Assembly: GCA_025656505.1 (NCBI GenBank) | Contig: JAHXHR010000010.1 | Location: 1 to 48,695, forward strand | Direction of reading: 5' to 3' | DNA from: Candidatus Thiodiazotropha sp. (ex Epidulcina cf. delphinae) | GTDB taxonomy: Bacteria; Pseudomonadota; Gammaproteobacteria; Chromatiales; Chromatiaceae | DNA length: 48,695 bases | Part shown: positions 21,452-31,713 of the stretch, one piece after another | Layout: every line of letters starts with the position of its first letter | Position numbering within the stretch: position 1 is the first letter of the stretch | The notes under the pieces: generated by a model | Told to the model about the DNA's origin: nothing | Seen by the model: the letters and a program-made list of their open reading frames with translations, nothing else | Database searches by the model: none | Made by a program: the position numbers and the translations under genes

Positions 21452-23530
21452 AACAAATTCATTATAGCGTTTTCCAGCCTTTTCCTTACCTCCATAGCAC
21501 AGGCTGAAACTGATGAAAGGTTAGACCATTTCCTCTCATTAAGTCTGGAAGAGTTGATGGCTTTGGAAATTACCATTTCCACCGACACGAAACAGACGGT
21601 CGCAAAAGCGCCGGCAGCGGTTACCGTTATAACAGCAAAAGACATCAAAGCCACCGGCTCCACCAATCTCGCTGAAATACTGGAAAGTGTCCCGGGCATT
21701 CATGTCAGGGCCAGCCAATTTGCATCAAGGCCCTTAGTACAGTTTCGAGGCGCCAGCGCCACACAGACGCTGCTGATGGTCAATGGCACCCCGATGAGGG
21801 ATTTGATGTGGGTGTTCGGTATTTTCTGGAAAGGGCTGCCGACAAGCATGATTGAACGCGTTGAGATCATTCGTGGTCCCGGCTCCTCCCTGTTTGGGGC
21901 GGATGCATCAGCCGGCGTGATCAACGTAATTACCAAAACCGCCGGAACGATTAAGCACTCCGAAGTAGGGGTAAGAAAGGGCGGCTTTGACACGAATACC
22001 GGCTGGATACAGTACGGAGGCGACTGGAACGGTTTCAATGTGGGCTTGACAATGGAATCATACAGCACCGACGGCCACGATCCGCATATTGAAACGGATG
22101 CCCAAACCATACAGGACCAAGCCATGGGCACTGATGCGTCACTTGCCCCCGGCAATGCCCGTTTCGGCTGGCGCAATACGGATGTTCGCGTCTCGGTTGC
22201 CAAGGAGCACTGGCGCCTTCACCTTGACTATATGCGCCATCGTGACCTTGAGATAGGGCTTACGGGCGCCGGCGTATTGGATCCGGTCACCCGCGCAAGC
22301 AACAACCGGTTTAACATCGATTTGCTCTATCTGAACGATAATTTTCATGGAGATTGGAGCCTTGATGCGGAACTTAGGTATCGGGATCTCGAATACACGT
22401 CAGGGGATGGTTTTCAGGAGCACCCTCCCGGGGCCTTTGATGGGGATTATCCGGATGGCGTCATCAATCAGATGCGATCATCGGAACGTCGGCTTGCTTT
22501 CGAGATCAGTGGGCTATATAGAGGCATTGATGATCATTCCCTGCGATTGGGGGTGGGATACACTTGGCAGGATCTCTACCATGTCGAGCAGTTTATCAAC
22601 AGGGGAATAGGACCGGACGGAAATCCGCTGCCGCCTAATGGACCGCCGATGGATATCTCCGACACCCCGTATGCCTTCGCCCCGGAAAAGATGCGAAAAA
22701 TCAACTATCTTTTTCTACAGGATGTGTTGGCCCTCTCCGACGAGTGGGAACTGACCGCCGGAGTGCGATACGACCACTATTCCGATTTCGGAAAAACGCT
22801 GAATCCACGCTTGGCATTAGTCTGGCAAAGCACGGACAAACTCACCACGAAACTGATGTACGGCCTAGCCTTCCGCCCACCCTCCTTTCAAGAGCTATTC
22901 GCTGAAACATCATTCACCCTTCCGAACCCGAATCTCGAACCGGAACGTTCTAAGACAATAGAGTTGAGCTTCTCTTACCTGGCCAATAGGGATTTGAATC
23001 TAGGCATGAACGTCTACCGTTTTCAGCAATCCGACTTCATTCGCGCCGGCACCGTTCCGGGACTGTCGAAACCGCAATATCAAAATGCCGGCGAACACAT
23101 GATTCGCGGCATTGAACTGGAAGCCCGTTGGCAGGCAATGAAAGCTCTGCGGATATCCGGTAACTATACCCTCCGCGATCCTGACAATAATGAATTTCGC
23201 ACCGTTGATGAACCGAAAAAGGATGCCTACCTACGCGCGGACTGGCATTTTTCGCCTGACTGGAACTTGAACCTGCAGGCCAACTGGATTGGAGAACGTA
23301 TTCGGAGTAACAACGACGATAGATCCTCGCTCAATGACTATCTTGTTGCAGACACTACCGTTCGTTTTACAGGACTGAAAAATTGGGAGTTTGCCGCTTC
23401 CGTGCGCAATATGTTTGATGAAGATGCGCGGGAACACACAGGTTCCTCTGTCCCAAACGATCTACCGCTACCGGAACGCAGTTATTTTGCAGAGATACGA
23501 TATAACTTTACGGACGATTTAACGAAATAA
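21443..23530 (+). CDS. TonB-dependent outer-membrane receptor
   Basis: The 695-residue product has a signal peptide ending SIAQA/ETDE at about residue 21. Next comes a plug domain (VTVITAKDIKATGSTNLAEI, IERVEIIRGPGSSLFGADAS, GVINVITKTAG) and a 22-strand-type barrel ending in an aromatic-containing strand (YFAEIRYNFTDDL). It imports a ligand powered by TonB; the ligand cannot be told from sequence, though siderophore/vitamin-type or signalling receptors are similar. It is followed by a YfiR-like protein and a hybrid kinase, an arrangement suggesting a sensing or regulated-uptake cassette. Confidence 0.93.
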   Translation: MINNKFIIAFSSLFLTSIAQAETDERLDHFLSLSLEELMALEITISTDTKQTVAKAPAAVTVITAKDIKATGSTNLAEILESVPGIHVRASQFASRPLVQFRGASATQTLLMVNGTPMRDLMWVFGIFWKGLPTSMIERVEIIRGPGSSLFGADASAGVINVITKTAGTIKHSEVGVRKGGFDTNTGWIQYGGDWNGFNVGLTMESYSTDGHDPHIETDAQTIQDQAMGTDASLAPGNARFGWRNTDVRVSVAKEHWRLHLDYMRHRDLEIGLTGAGVLDPVTRASNNRFNIDLLYLNDNFHGDWSLDAELRYRDLEYTSGDGFQEHPPGAFDGDYPDGVINQMRSSERRLAFEISGLYRGIDDHSLRLGVGYTWQDLYHVEQFINRGIGPDGNPLPPNGPPMDISDTPYAFAPEKMRKINYLFLQDVLALSDEWELTAGVRYDHYSDFGKTLNPRLALVWQSTDKLTTKLMYGLAFRPPSFQELFAETSFTLPNPNLEPERSKTIELSFSYLANRDLNLGMNVYRFQQSDFIRAGTVPGLSKPQYQNAGEHMIRGIELEARWQAMKALRISGNYTLRDPDNNEFRTVDEPKKDAYLRADWHFSPDWNLNLQANWIGERIRSNNDDRSSLNDYLVADTTVRFTGLKNWEFAASVRNMFDEDAREHTGSSVPNDLPLPERSYFAEIRYNFTDDLTK

Positions 23531-23552
23531 AACGGTCAGGAGGAGCACACCG

Positions 23553-23678
23553 ATGAAAAATACACTAGGGATAGTCTGGCTGGTAGCTGCCGAGCAGCTC
23601 CGCTATAGCGATTATCATCACAGGGTCGGCATCCCTCACTTCACGAACGGAGCACCTTTCAATAGGATCGTCTTCTAG
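23553..23678 (+). CDS. Small hypothetical ORF, 41 residues
   Basis: ATG 23553 has a strong AGGAGGAG eight bases upstream, better than the binding sites of its neighbours. The product (MKNTLGIVWLVAAEQLRYSD, then a hydrophilic tail to stop 23678) has no recognised domain. The hydrophobic start could be the beginning of a signal peptide of a gene that has lost its remainder, or a leader ORF coupling the receptor to the YfiR-like gene. Confidence 0.4.
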   Translation: MKNTLGIVWLVAAEQLRYSDYHHRVGIPHFTNGAPFNRIVF

Positions 23679-23695
23679 AAACCGGATTTAGACAC

Positions 23696-24247
23696 GTGAC
23701 GACAAGGTTGTTGATTTGCGCCGCTCTTTGCATGCTCGCCAGTGCATTGCCAGGCGCCATCGCCCAGGACTCAAAAGAGGAGGTCAGCCTGCTCAAGGCC
23801 GTCTTTATATACAACTTTGCCAAGTTCACCCGCTGGCCGGATAGCGCTTGGCAAGGCGAAAACGCTCCGCTGACCCTATGCTCCGTCGGGAAAGACAAAC
23901 TGGTGGATGAGCTTGAACGGCTCAGCGGCAAAACAATCATGGGGCGCCCGGTAACCATACAACCGCAAGCGAACAGCCGGATTCCGGGGAACTGCCAAGT
24001 ACTTTACATTGCGGCCTCTATGCAGGGACACTACGATGAAATCATTGCATCCATGCGTGGCGAGCCGGTCTTAACAGTCAGCGAACTGCCTCAATTCGCG
24101 CATTCGGGAGGGATCGTCGAACTCTACCGCAAAGATGGCCGGGTTCGTTTTATCATTAACCTGCGTGTCGCCCGTGAAGCGGGATTGGAGCTCAGCTCCC
24201 GTCTACTCAATCTGGCCCGAGTGGTCGGACGGGAGGAGAAACAATGA
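23696..24247 (+). CDS. YfiR-like periplasmic protein (DUF4154)
   Basis: The 183-residue product starts at GTG 23696 and has a signal peptide ([19 protein letters not shown], cleaved near residue 24). The family hallmark [19 protein letters not shown] follows, as do the internal [15 protein letters not shown] and the C-terminal [20 protein letters not shown]. YfiR of Pseudomonas is a periplasmic repressor of a membrane diguanylate cyclase. Here the partner is more likely the adjacent hybrid kinase, whose start overlaps this stop by 4 bp (ATGA). Confidence 0.9.
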   Translation: MTTRLLICAALCMLASALPGAIAQDSKEEVSLLKAVFIYNFAKFTRWPDSAWQGENAPLTLCSVGKDKLVDELERLSGKTIMGRPVTIQPQANSRIPGNCQVLYIAASMQGHYDEIIASMRGEPVLTVSELPQFAHSGGIVELYRKDGRVRFIINLRVAREAGLELSSRLLNLARVVGREEKQ

Positions 24248-26616
24248 AGCTGTTGCATAACGCATCCATCAAGCAAAAGCTGGAAGCCATCATCCTGGCT
24301 ACCGCCGCATCGGTACTGTTGCTTAGCCTGTTCCTGTTTATGGTGGTCGAGATAAAATCCGCCCGGGGCGAGGCCGCCACTCGCCACCAGGCATTGGCCT
24401 CGCTGCTCGGGGCCAACAGTAGCGCCGCTCTCGCCTTCCACGACCAACAGGCGGCGGCCGATATCCTCGCCACGCTCTCCACCCAGGTTGATGTGGTCCG
24501 GGCCGGTATTCTCCACCGGGACGGCGGAGTCTTTGCCGAATACCGGTCCCCTCAATTCGAGGCCGTTGGAGAAGTGGGTCGCCAGGAGGCATTGAATGAA
24601 TTCTATTTCGGCTGGGTTGCGGTCGAAGAGCCCATTATTCTGGATGGAGAGTCCATCGGTTATTTCCGCATCGTCGGCGACATGAGCAGGGCCCGTTCCG
24701 CACTGATCCAGCAATCCCTCCTGGTACTGGGGGTATTCATTGTCTCCATGCTGTTCGCGCTACTCCTTTCCAGCCGTTTTCAACGGGTGGTCTCGGTGCC
24801 GGTGCGACAACTGCTCGACACCATGGAAGCGGTAGCCGCCAAGCGGGACTTTGGCCGCCGGGCCGAACGCATCAGTAATGACGAACTGGGCACCCTGGTG
24901 GACGGCTTCAACATCATGCTCGACCGGATCCAGAGCTACGACCGTGAACTGAACGCTTACCACCAGGATCTGGAGCACCTGGTAGCGGAACGGACCCGAG
25001 AGCTCGAATGGGCTAAGGAAGGGGCCGAGGCCGCCAGCCAGGCAAAGAGCGATTTCCTTGCCACCATGAGCCATGAGATCCGCACTCCCATGAGTGGTGT
25101 GATCGGTTTTACCAGTCTGCTGGAGAAGACTGACCTCAACGAGCAACAGCGCGACTACGTCCGCATCATCACCAGTTCAGCCGGTAGTCTGCTCAACATC
25201 ATCGATGACATTCTCGATTTCTCGAAGATGGAGGCAGGCAAGGTCAACCTGGAGTGCAGTAACTTCGTCCTGGAGACATTGATAGACGGCGTACGCGTCC
25301 TTTTCACCCCAAAGGCCTTGGACAAGGGACTGGAACTGATGACCTATGTGGCCCATGACGTTCCCCCGGTGCTGTTCGGCGATCCGGCGCGGCTTCGACA
25401 AGTGCTGATCAACCTGGTCGGCAATGCGATAAAGTTTACCGACAAAGGACAGGTCGCCATCAGCATCAAAAAAGAGTCTCAGGATAACCGCCGGATCACC
25501 CTGCGCATCACCGTACGCGACACCGGCATAGGCATCACCCCGGAACAGCAGGAACAGCTATTCCAGCCCTTTCAGCAATGTGACGGTTCGATCACACGGC
25601 ATTACGGCGGAACCGGCCTCGGGCTGGTGATTGCCCAACGATTGGTCTACATGATGGGCGGAGAAGTCACCCTATCCAGCATCCCCGGGGAGGGTTCAAC
25701 CTTTACCACCCTGGTTCGCCTGGACCTGCCGAAGGGAGAAGGCATGGCCGATGCGCCCTTGGTTAACCCCTCTTCTGACAGAAATCCGGTTCAATCACTA
25801 TCCCACTTGGGTGGATCCGGATCGCTACTCGCCGACAAGACCATCCTGGTGGTCGATGACAGCACCGTCAATCTGATGCTGGCCAAAACATTGCTTGTCA
25901 ACGAAGGTGCAGACGTGGTGGCGGTGCAAAGCGCCGTCGAGGCGCTTGAGCGGATCGCCGGCCAGTCCTTTGATTTGATCCTGATGGATCTGGAAATGCC
26001 GGAAATGAGCGGAATCGAGGCGGCCCGGAAACTGCGCCGGCCGCACAGCGGCACCGAGAAGATACCGATCATAGCAGTCACCGCCCATGTCCTGCCACAG
26101 AAACGCCGGGAAGTGATAAAGGCCGGGATGAATGATTTGCTGGCCAAGCCGTATCTCCCGGAACAGCTCTACGCCATTATCGCCAAGTGGTGCGCCGGCG
26201 TTCGCTACCAAAGCGATTCAACCCGACAGGGCACTGACATGGAGGACGACTTGCCGATTTACAATCGTGAAACGGCCCTCGCAACCGTAGGTGGAGACGA
26301 GCACACAGCCCAGTTGATCCTTGAGGAATTTCTGAACAGGTTACCGGACAATGAAACGGCTATACGCGAAGCTCACTCCGGCGCCGACTACCCTGCCCTA
26401 TACCAGGCTGTACACAAACTCGCAGGCTCCGCCGGCAGCAGTGGCGCATCAAGACTCCACACTGAAGCCATGCACCTTAAGGATATCTTGAAAATGAACC
26501 CCTTACCGGTGGCGCAAATCGACGCAAGCGTCTCTGCCATACTCAGTCAGACCAGCCGTTTTTATGAAATATTTCACCGCTTGAACTCCGGTCCGGTTCA
26601 GCCTGAGAACCTATAA
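24244..26616 (+). CDS. Hybrid sensor histidine kinase with receiver and HPt domains
   Basis: The 790-residue inner-membrane phosphorelay protein has TM1 about residues 18-38, a periplasmic CHASE8-like sensor of about 115 residues, and TM2 about 157-179. HAMP and a coiled coil follow, to about 265. Next come HisKA with the phospho-His in [15 protein letters not shown] (about 277) and HATPase with LVGNAIKFT and a GTGLGL G-box. A receiver domain (ILVVDDS; phospho-Asp in [10 protein letters not shown] about 581) and an HPt domain ([13 protein letters not shown], His about 724) complete it. A separate output regulator is not encoded nearby. The upstream YfiR-like protein probably modulates its periplasmic sensor. 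Confidence 0.94.
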   Translation: MKLLHNASIKQKLEAIILATAASVLLLSLFLFMVVEIKSARGEAATRHQALASLLGANSSAALAFHDQQAAADILATLSTQVDVVRAGILHRDGGVFAEYRSPQFEAVGEVGRQEALNEFYFGWVAVEEPIILDGESIGYFRIVGDMSRARSALIQQSLLVLGVFIVSMLFALLLSSRFQRVVSVPVRQLLDTMEAVAAKRDFGRRAERISNDELGTLVDGFNIMLDRIQSYDRELNAYHQDLEHLVAERTRELEWAKEGAEAASQAKSDFLATMSHEIRTPMSGVIGFTSLLEKTDLNEQQRDYVRIITSSAGSLLNIIDDILDFSKMEAGKVNLECSNFVLETLIDGVRVLFTPKALDKGLELMTYVAHDVPPVLFGDPARLRQVLINLVGNAIKFTDKGQVAISIKKESQDNRRITLRITVRDTGIGITPEQQEQLFQPFQQCDGSITRHYGGTGLGLVIAQRLVYMMGGEVTLSSIPGEGSTFTTLVRLDLPKGEGMADAPLVNPSSDRNPVQSLSHLGGSGSLLADKTILVVDDSTVNLMLAKTLLVNEGADVVAVQSAVEALERIAGQSFDLILMDLEMPEMSGIEAARKLRRPHSGTEKIPIIAVTAHVLPQKRREVIKAGMNDLLAKPYLPEQLYAIIAKWCAGVRYQSDSTRQGTDMEDDLPIYNRETALATVGGDEHTAQLILEEFLNRLPDNETAIREAHSGADYPALYQAVHKLAGSAGSSGASRLHTEAMHLKDILKMNPLPVAQIDASVSAILSQTSRFYEIFHRLNSGPVQPENL

Positions 26617-26638
26617 ATACCAATATTCCCAGCGATCC

Positions 26639-26670
26639 CGGTTTTTCGTATATTTGTTGTGATAGATAAC
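26639..26670. repeat. Copy of the sequence at the TonB receptor start
   Basis: This 32-nt segment matches 21423-21454 at 27 of 32 positions, and every difference is a transition. The two copies are direct repeats bounding the receptor/YfiR/kinase cassette. Confidence 0.6.
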
Positions 26671-26771
26671 CCTAAAAAGAGCAATTGTGATATTTTTCAT
26701 CTATGCGCCTCTCGATTCGACACCCTGCCGCGCCCCGCTCAGGGTATTGACGAAAATCCTCAGACCGATCT

Positions 26772-28091
26772 TCACGCCTGGTCAAGATAACGGCATAGCA
26801 GTGCGTTTTCCACCTTGCCGGTCGGCAGCAGGACACGCACCTGGTAACCACCCCCCGACGCCTCCGGCATGCGGTTCCCCTGGCGATCCTCCATCCTCTC
26901 CAAGACAAAACTGTGGTTGCCCGCCGGAGTCATGAGTTCCAAGCGATCGCCAATGCGTATCTTGTTTTTCACCGCCAGGTCGACCAGGCCTGATGCCGAA
27001 TCGATGCCGGTCACTTCACCGACAAACTGTTGTCGTTCGGTCTGTGAACTGCCGTAGCGGTAGTTCTGCAACTCCTGTGATTCGTGACGCTGATAGAAGC
27101 CGTCGGTGTAGCCCCGATTGGCCAGGCTCTCCAGATCGGCCATCAACTCAATCTGAAAGGGTCTTCCGGCGATAGCATCATCGATCGCCCGGCGGTAGAC
27201 CTGGGTGGTGCGGGCCGCATAGTAGTGGGACTTGGTGCGGCCCTCGATCTTCAGACAATCCACGCCGATCCGGACCAGCCGTGTGACATGCTCAACGGCC
27301 CGAAGATCCCGTGAGTTCATGATATAACTGCCGTGTTCGTCTTCGAAGACCGGCATCCGTTCCCCCGGCCTGCCGTTTTCCTCAAGGTAGTAGAGATCGT
27401 CCGCCTCGGCATGCCGGGACACCCCGCCGGGTCCCTCCCCATGGCCCGGAGGGGCCTCGGACTTGGAGAGTTTGTAGTCCCAGCGGCAGCTATTGGTGCA
27501 GGCGCCCTGATTGGCGTCCCGGTGGTTGAAATAACCCGATAGCAGACAACGCCCCGAATAGGCAATGCACAGAGCCCCGTGGATGAAGACCTCCAACTCC
27601 ATTTCCGGGCAGGACTGCCTGATCTCCTCTACCTCTTCAAGAGAGAGTTCTCGTGAGAGAATCACCCGGCTTACGCCCTGCCGTTGCCAGAAACGCACTG
27701 CTTCGGCATTGACTGTGTTGGCCTGCACGGAGAGGTGGATAGGCATCGTCGGCCATCGTTCCCTCACCATCAGAATCAGTCCCGGATCAGACATGATCAG
27801 GGCGTCCGGACCCATCTCGATCACGGGCTGCAGATCCTTGACGAAGGTCTTCAACTTGGCGTTATGCGGCATCAGGTTACACGCCATATAGAAACGCCGC
27901 TGCCGAGCGTGCGCTTCGGCAATGCCGATCGCCAGATTCTCCTGCAGAAAATCGTTATTCCTTACCCGCAGGCTATAGCGGGGCAGACCTGCGTAGACGG
28001 CATCGGCGCCATAGGCGAAGGCATAGCGGGCACTCTTCAACGTGCCTGCGGGAGAGAGAAGCTCAGGCCCTTCGGCCTGCCTGCCGCTCAA
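26772..28091 (-). CDS. trhP: U32 peptidase-family protein, tRNA hydroxylation (TrhP/YegQ type)
   Basis: In relatives TrhP is needed for prephenate-dependent hydroxylation of wobble uridine (ho5U) in tRNAs; the peptidase name is historical. The 439-residue product has the U32 N-terminal ELLSPAGTLKSARYAFAYG, ADAVYAGLPRYSLR, the signature EVFIHGALCIAYSGRCLLSG and the Cys-rich NQGACTNSCRWDYK thought to hold a metal or Fe-S site. Its stop overlaps... the ChaN-type gene lies upstream, whose stop overlaps this start by 4 bp, so the two form an operon. Confidence 0.88.
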   Translation of the reverse strand: MSGRQAEGPELLSPAGTLKSARYAFAYGADAVYAGLPRYSLRVRNNDFLQENLAIGIAEAHARQRRFYMACNLMPHNAKLKTFVKDLQPVIEMGPDALIMSDPGLILMVRERWPTMPIHLSVQANTVNAEAVRFWQRQGVSRVILSRELSLEEVEEIRQSCPEMELEVFIHGALCIAYSGRCLLSGYFNHRDANQGACTNSCRWDYKLSKSEAPPGHGEGPGGVSRHAEADDLYYLEENGRPGERMPVFEDEHGSYIMNSRDLRAVEHVTRLVRIGVDCLKIEGRTKSHYYAARTTQVYRRAIDDAIAGRPFQIELMADLESLANRGYTDGFYQRHESQELQNYRYGSSQTERQQFVGEVTGIDSASGLVDLAVKNKIRIGDRLELMTPAGNHSFVLERMEDRQGNRMPEASGGGYQVRVLLPTGKVENALLCRYLDQA

Positions 28092-29203
28092 CGGAGCGTC
28101 ACCTGAAATGTCTCAGCCGTGATGCCGAGAATCAGGCGCTCTCTCTCCACCTCCAAGTCGATGCTTTCACCCACAGCCTTGTCCATCAGGGCGATACGGA
28201 TATCCGCATAACTGTTCACCGGCTGACCATCGATGGATAGTAAGCGATCATTCTTTTCGACCCCCGCATCGGCAGCGCCGCTGCCGCTGACAAAACCGCT
28301 CACCCGAGGCCGGTCATCGCTCAAATCAAGCATCACCCCAAGCTTACCTGAGGGGGGCAACGCCTGCTGATCGGCCAGAATCAGGAAATCCGCCATCTCC
28401 GGGTCCAGACCGGAGAGGACGCTCAGGTTGAGAACCACTGCCCGACTGGATGAAACACGACGGGAAAGGCGGTCGGGAATACCCCCTCCATAGATCAGAT
28501 GTCCGACCCCGGCGAGGATCACCAGTTGCCGGCCGGGATGCTCATTCATCCATTCCGCCGCCCGTTGCGCCATCCCTTCATCCCACAACAATTGCGCATC
28601 GAAAAAATGTTCGAAATCCCTGCCCTTCATGTGCGGGTGGGAATCGAATATGGCCTGAATGCGTTTTCGATAGGATTCGTTCTCCCGGTCGATCTCGCTG
28701 GGCAGGCGTTGCTTTAACTCCTCGGACAGACTCTCTATGCCCTCTCGCCCAACCTGTTTAGTGATCTCGCTCTCCAGATTCAGCGCGATCAGGGGAATGC
28801 CGTGTTCCCTGGCATAGCGAAAAATCGGACGATAGAGCCGGAAATCGAAACGCCATCGGGTGAAGTACTCCGATTCACGAATCAGATCCGGTTCATCGAT
28901 CTCACCGGCGATATAGCGGTCCAACACATGCTGAAAGGGTTGAAAAAAGAACTCCAGGCCGATAGCAAGGTCAGACTGATGGGCATGCAATCCCTTAATG
29001 ATGGCCAACTGATTGAGATGATGTTGATATTGATCGTGGGACTCGCCGACGAATACCACCTGTCTATCGGCAATCTTCTCCACTAGACTGGACACATCTA
29101 TCAGCGCGGAGAGGTCAACCACGGCGTTTGTGGATTCTTCTTCGGCATTTACCATTGTCAACATACAGGCCAGGATAATAAAAGCTAAATGATTAGGCAG
29201 CAC
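28088..29203 (-). CDS. ChaN-family haem-binding-type protein with C-terminal PDZ domain
   Basis: The 371-residue product has an N-terminal signal sequence (about residues 1-20) and a ChaN/haem-binding uptake fold. Its motifs include VVFVGESHDQYQHHLNQLAI, IGLEFFFQPFQHVLDRYI and LVILAGVGHLIYGGGIPDRL. A PDZ domain follows from about 290 to 365 (VSGSGAADAGVEKNDRLLSI). ChaN of Campylobacter is an outer-membrane lipoprotein that binds haem; whether this one binds haem is inference. Fusion to PDZ suggests docking to another envelope protein. It overlaps the following trhP by 4 bp. Confidence 0.85.
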   Translation of the reverse strand: MLPNHLAFIILACMLTMVNAEEESTNAVVDLSALIDVSSLVEKIADRQVVFVGESHDQYQHHLNQLAIIKGLHAHQSDLAIGLEFFFQPFQHVLDRYIAGEIDEPDLIRESEYFTRWRFDFRLYRPIFRYAREHGIPLIALNLESEITKQVGREGIESLSEELKQRLPSEIDRENESYRKRIQAIFDSHPHMKGRDFEHFFDAQLLWDEGMAQRAAEWMNEHPGRQLVILAGVGHLIYGGGIPDRLSRRVSSSRAVVLNLSVLSGLDPEMADFLILADQQALPPSGKLGVMLDLSDDRPRVSGFVSGSGAADAGVEKNDRLLSIDGQPVNSYADIRIALMDKAVGESIDLEVERERLILGITAETFQVTLR

Positions 29204-29338
29204 GAACTTCTCCTCAGGTAATTACGATATCTTCCGAATGACAAATTGGGATACGACCCATTCAGGAGGCGGCGAATTCCAAGCTTTCACCGGGTATAGG
29301 GATTCAACAACCGGCAAACCTCTGTTATCGATATAATA

Positions 29339-31489
29339 TTGTGCCTTATGACCAATAAATCACTCATCTGTTTCATCCTGCCCTGGCTTGGGGTGTTTTG
29401 CGATCCTGCCGTCGGCGCCCTGCCGGTTCACCATGACCTTCAGGTCGATCTCGACCCCGATACGCAACATCTGCGGGTGACAGACCGGATTGAACTGCCC
29501 GAAAACGAACCGATCAGCACAGCGTTTCTGCTGCACGAAGGACTCAATCCCCGCAGCCTGACCGCCAATGTGGAGATCTCCGAAACAGCGCGCATAGCGG
29601 GTCCGGCGCCGCTGGTCTCTTATCGGCTAAGGATGCCTGAAAAGAGACGCAGTTTCACCCTGGAATATGGCGGGAAGATCGCTCATCGACTCACCACCAA
29701 CAGCGACAGCCCCGGACGAACCAGCCAGCGTCTCGCCGGCGCCATCTCGGCTGAAGGCGTCTATCTGGATGCCGGGTCAGGCTGGTATCCCTACTTTCCC
29801 GGCAGTCACCACACCTTCTCGCTCACCGTCAATCTGCCGCAAACCTGGCTCGCCGTCAGCCAGGGCGAAGGTCCGATGATTGAACAGCGCGATGATCGAA
29901 CCCAGGTTCAGTGGCGCGAAGCGTCGCCGCAGGACGATATCTACCTGATCGCCGCGCCCTATCGCCTGTTTCGAAAGCCCATCGGCGACATCGAAGCACA
30001 GGTGTTCCTGCGCCAAGACGATGCCCTTATCGCCGAGCGCTACCTACAGGCAACGGATCGTTATCTGCAACTCTACGAAAGACTGATCGGCCCCTACCCC
30101 TACGCCAAATTCGCCCTGGTGGAGAACTTCTGGGAGAGCGGCTACGGCATGCCCTCCTTCACCCTGCTCGGTTCCAGGGTGTTGCGACTCCCCTTCATCC
30201 TGCATACCTCATATCCTCATGAGATTCTCCACAACTGGTGGGGAAACAGTGTCTACATCGATTATGCAACCGGCAACTGGGCGGAAGGGCTGACCAGTTA
30301 CCTGGCGGATCACCTGCTGGACGAGCAGCGCGGCCAGGGGGCCAACCACCGCCGCACCGCGCTGCAGCGCTACCGGGATTTCATCCGCTCCGGGAACGAC
30401 TTCCCGCTCACCGACTTCCGCGGCCGTCACGGAACGGCAAGCCAGGCCGTCGGCTATGGCAAGACCTTGATGTTTTTCCATATGTTGCGCCGCCGACTGG
30501 GAGACCCTGCCTTTATCGCCGGGTTGCAAGACTTCTACCGGAAAAACCGTTTCAAGAACGCCGGTTTTGCGGATCTGAAAAACGCCTTCGAACTGGCCGG
30601 CGGCCGGTCCCTGGAGGATTTCTTTCGCCAATGGACCGGGAGAACGGGAGCGCCCTCTTTAGCTATCCGCGATATCTCCGTGGAAAAAACCCCCAACGGA
30701 CATCGTATTCGCGGAACCCTGCTTCAAACCCAGAAAGCCCCTCCCTATCCCATCGAAGCACCCCTGGTGATACACCAAGCCGAAGCCGGGCCATCACTGC
30801 ATAAGGTCTTGATGCAGGAACGGCAAAAAACCTTTGTTTTTGAACTGTCCGGTACACCGCTACAGCTCGATGTCGATCCCTGGTTCGATCTGTTCAGACA
30901 ACTCGACCCTTCGGAGACTCCGCCCACCCTGAGCGGCCTCTTCGGCAGCGAGCGCATTTTGATCGTTCTTCCGTCAAAGGCGCCTGAGCCATTGCTGGAG
31001 GCATACCGGCGGCTGGCCCGGCAATGGGCTGAGGGCTATCAGGACGCCGAGGTTCGCCTGGACAGTCAGCTTACGGCGCTACCGCAACAGCGTCCGGTTT
31101 GGTTGCTCGGCTGGGAGAACCGCTTCCTCCCGGCATTCACGGCGGAACTGGATGCCTACCCCTTCGCACAACAGCGAGACTCACTGACGATTTCGGGAAA
31201 CGGTTTTCCCGTCAAAGACCACAGCTTCGCCATCACCCAGCGCAAACCGGAACACGGACAGACCATCGCCTGGGTAGCCGGCCGATCACCGGAGAGTCTG
31301 CCGGGGTTGGCGAGAAAGCTTCCCCACTACGGCAAGTATAGCTACCTGGCCTTTGCCGGAGACAAGCCGGAGATCCGTCTGAAAGGTCAGTGGCCCGTCA
31401 CCCGGTCACCTTTGCGGGTCGCACTCTCACCGGAAAAGAGATTGCGTGAAGCGCAGGAGCCCGGGCCGCTTGTGGCGTCGCCCCGATAG
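29339..31489 (+). CDS. M1-family-like metallopeptidase, secreted
   Basis: The 716-residue product has a signal peptide (cleavage near residue 27, VGALPVHHDL) and an N-terminal beta domain like M1 aminopeptidases. The gluzincin zinc site is HEILHNWWG (about residues 297-305) with the second-helix Glu in GNWAEGLTSYLADH. The usual GxMEN exopeptidase motif is replaced around ESGYGMPSFT. About 190 C-terminal residues after the catalytic half form an extra domain I do not recognise. It probably acts in the periplasm. Its stop codon sits exactly at the start of the left inverted repeat of the CRISPR locus. Confidence 0.88.
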   Translation: MCLMTNKSLICFILPWLGVFCDPAVGALPVHHDLQVDLDPDTQHLRVTDRIELPENEPISTAFLLHEGLNPRSLTANVEISETARIAGPAPLVSYRLRMPEKRRSFTLEYGGKIAHRLTTNSDSPGRTSQRLAGAISAEGVYLDAGSGWYPYFPGSHHTFSLTVNLPQTWLAVSQGEGPMIEQRDDRTQVQWREASPQDDIYLIAAPYRLFRKPIGDIEAQVFLRQDDALIAERYLQATDRYLQLYERLIGPYPYAKFALVENFWESGYGMPSFTLLGSRVLRLPFILHTSYPHEILHNWWGNSVYIDYATGNWAEGLTSYLADHLLDEQRGQGANHRRTALQRYRDFIRSGNDFPLTDFRGRHGTASQAVGYGKTLMFFHMLRRRLGDPAFIAGLQDFYRKNRFKNAGFADLKNAFELAGGRSLEDFFRQWTGRTGAPSLAIRDISVEKTPNGHRIRGTLLQTQKAPPYPIEAPLVIHQAEAGPSLHKVLMQERQKTFVFELSGTPLQLDVDPWFDLFRQLDPSETPPTLSGLFGSERILIVLPSKAPEPLLEAYRRLARQWAEGYQDAEVRLDSQLTALPQQRPVWLLGWENRFLPAFTAELDAYPFAQQRDSLTISGNGFPVKDHSFAITQRKPEHGQTIAWVAGRSPESLPGLARKLPHYGKYSYLAFAGDKPEIRLKGQWPVTRSPLRVALSPEKRLREAQEPGPLVASPR

Positions 31490-31548
31490 TTTGCCTATCA
31501 GTAGTTTAGTATCAGGATGGATCGGTCAACTGCGGTTTTTAGGTTAAA
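31486..31548. repeat. Left copy of a 63-bp inverted repeat flanking the CRISPR-Cas locus
   Basis: The sequence begins ATAGTTTGCCTATCAGTAG and ends AGGTTAAA. It matches the reverse complement of 47706-47768 at 58 of 63 positions with no gaps. It starts within the stop codon of the M1-like gene. Both copies have the same outer end, as expected of transposon termini or two inverted IS remnants. Confidence 0.85.
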
Positions 31549-31678
31549 GTGGGGTTGGGCCGCATTCTCTAAAGACGGCAAGTACTGGAAACCGGTGAAT
31601 CCAGCCCTCAAAGAGAAGATGAAGCGGAAGAAATACTCAGCTACGGATGATCAGGCGACGAAAGAATCTTCGACGTAA
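31517..31678 (+). CDS. Small hypothetical ORF, 53 codons
   Basis: ATG 31517 begins inside the inverted repeat and runs to TAA 31678, giving a basic product (contains KDGKYWKPVNPALKEKMKRK). No family is recognised and the binding site is poor. It may be a remnant of the element that left the repeat. Given the debris around it, it is probably not functional. Confidence 0.2.
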   Translation: MDRSTAVFRLKWGWAAFSKDGKYWKPVNPALKEKMKRKKYSATDDQATKESST

Positions 31679-31713
31679 TGCTTGGTTCCTGTGTTTCATC
31701 TTTGGCTCTTTCC

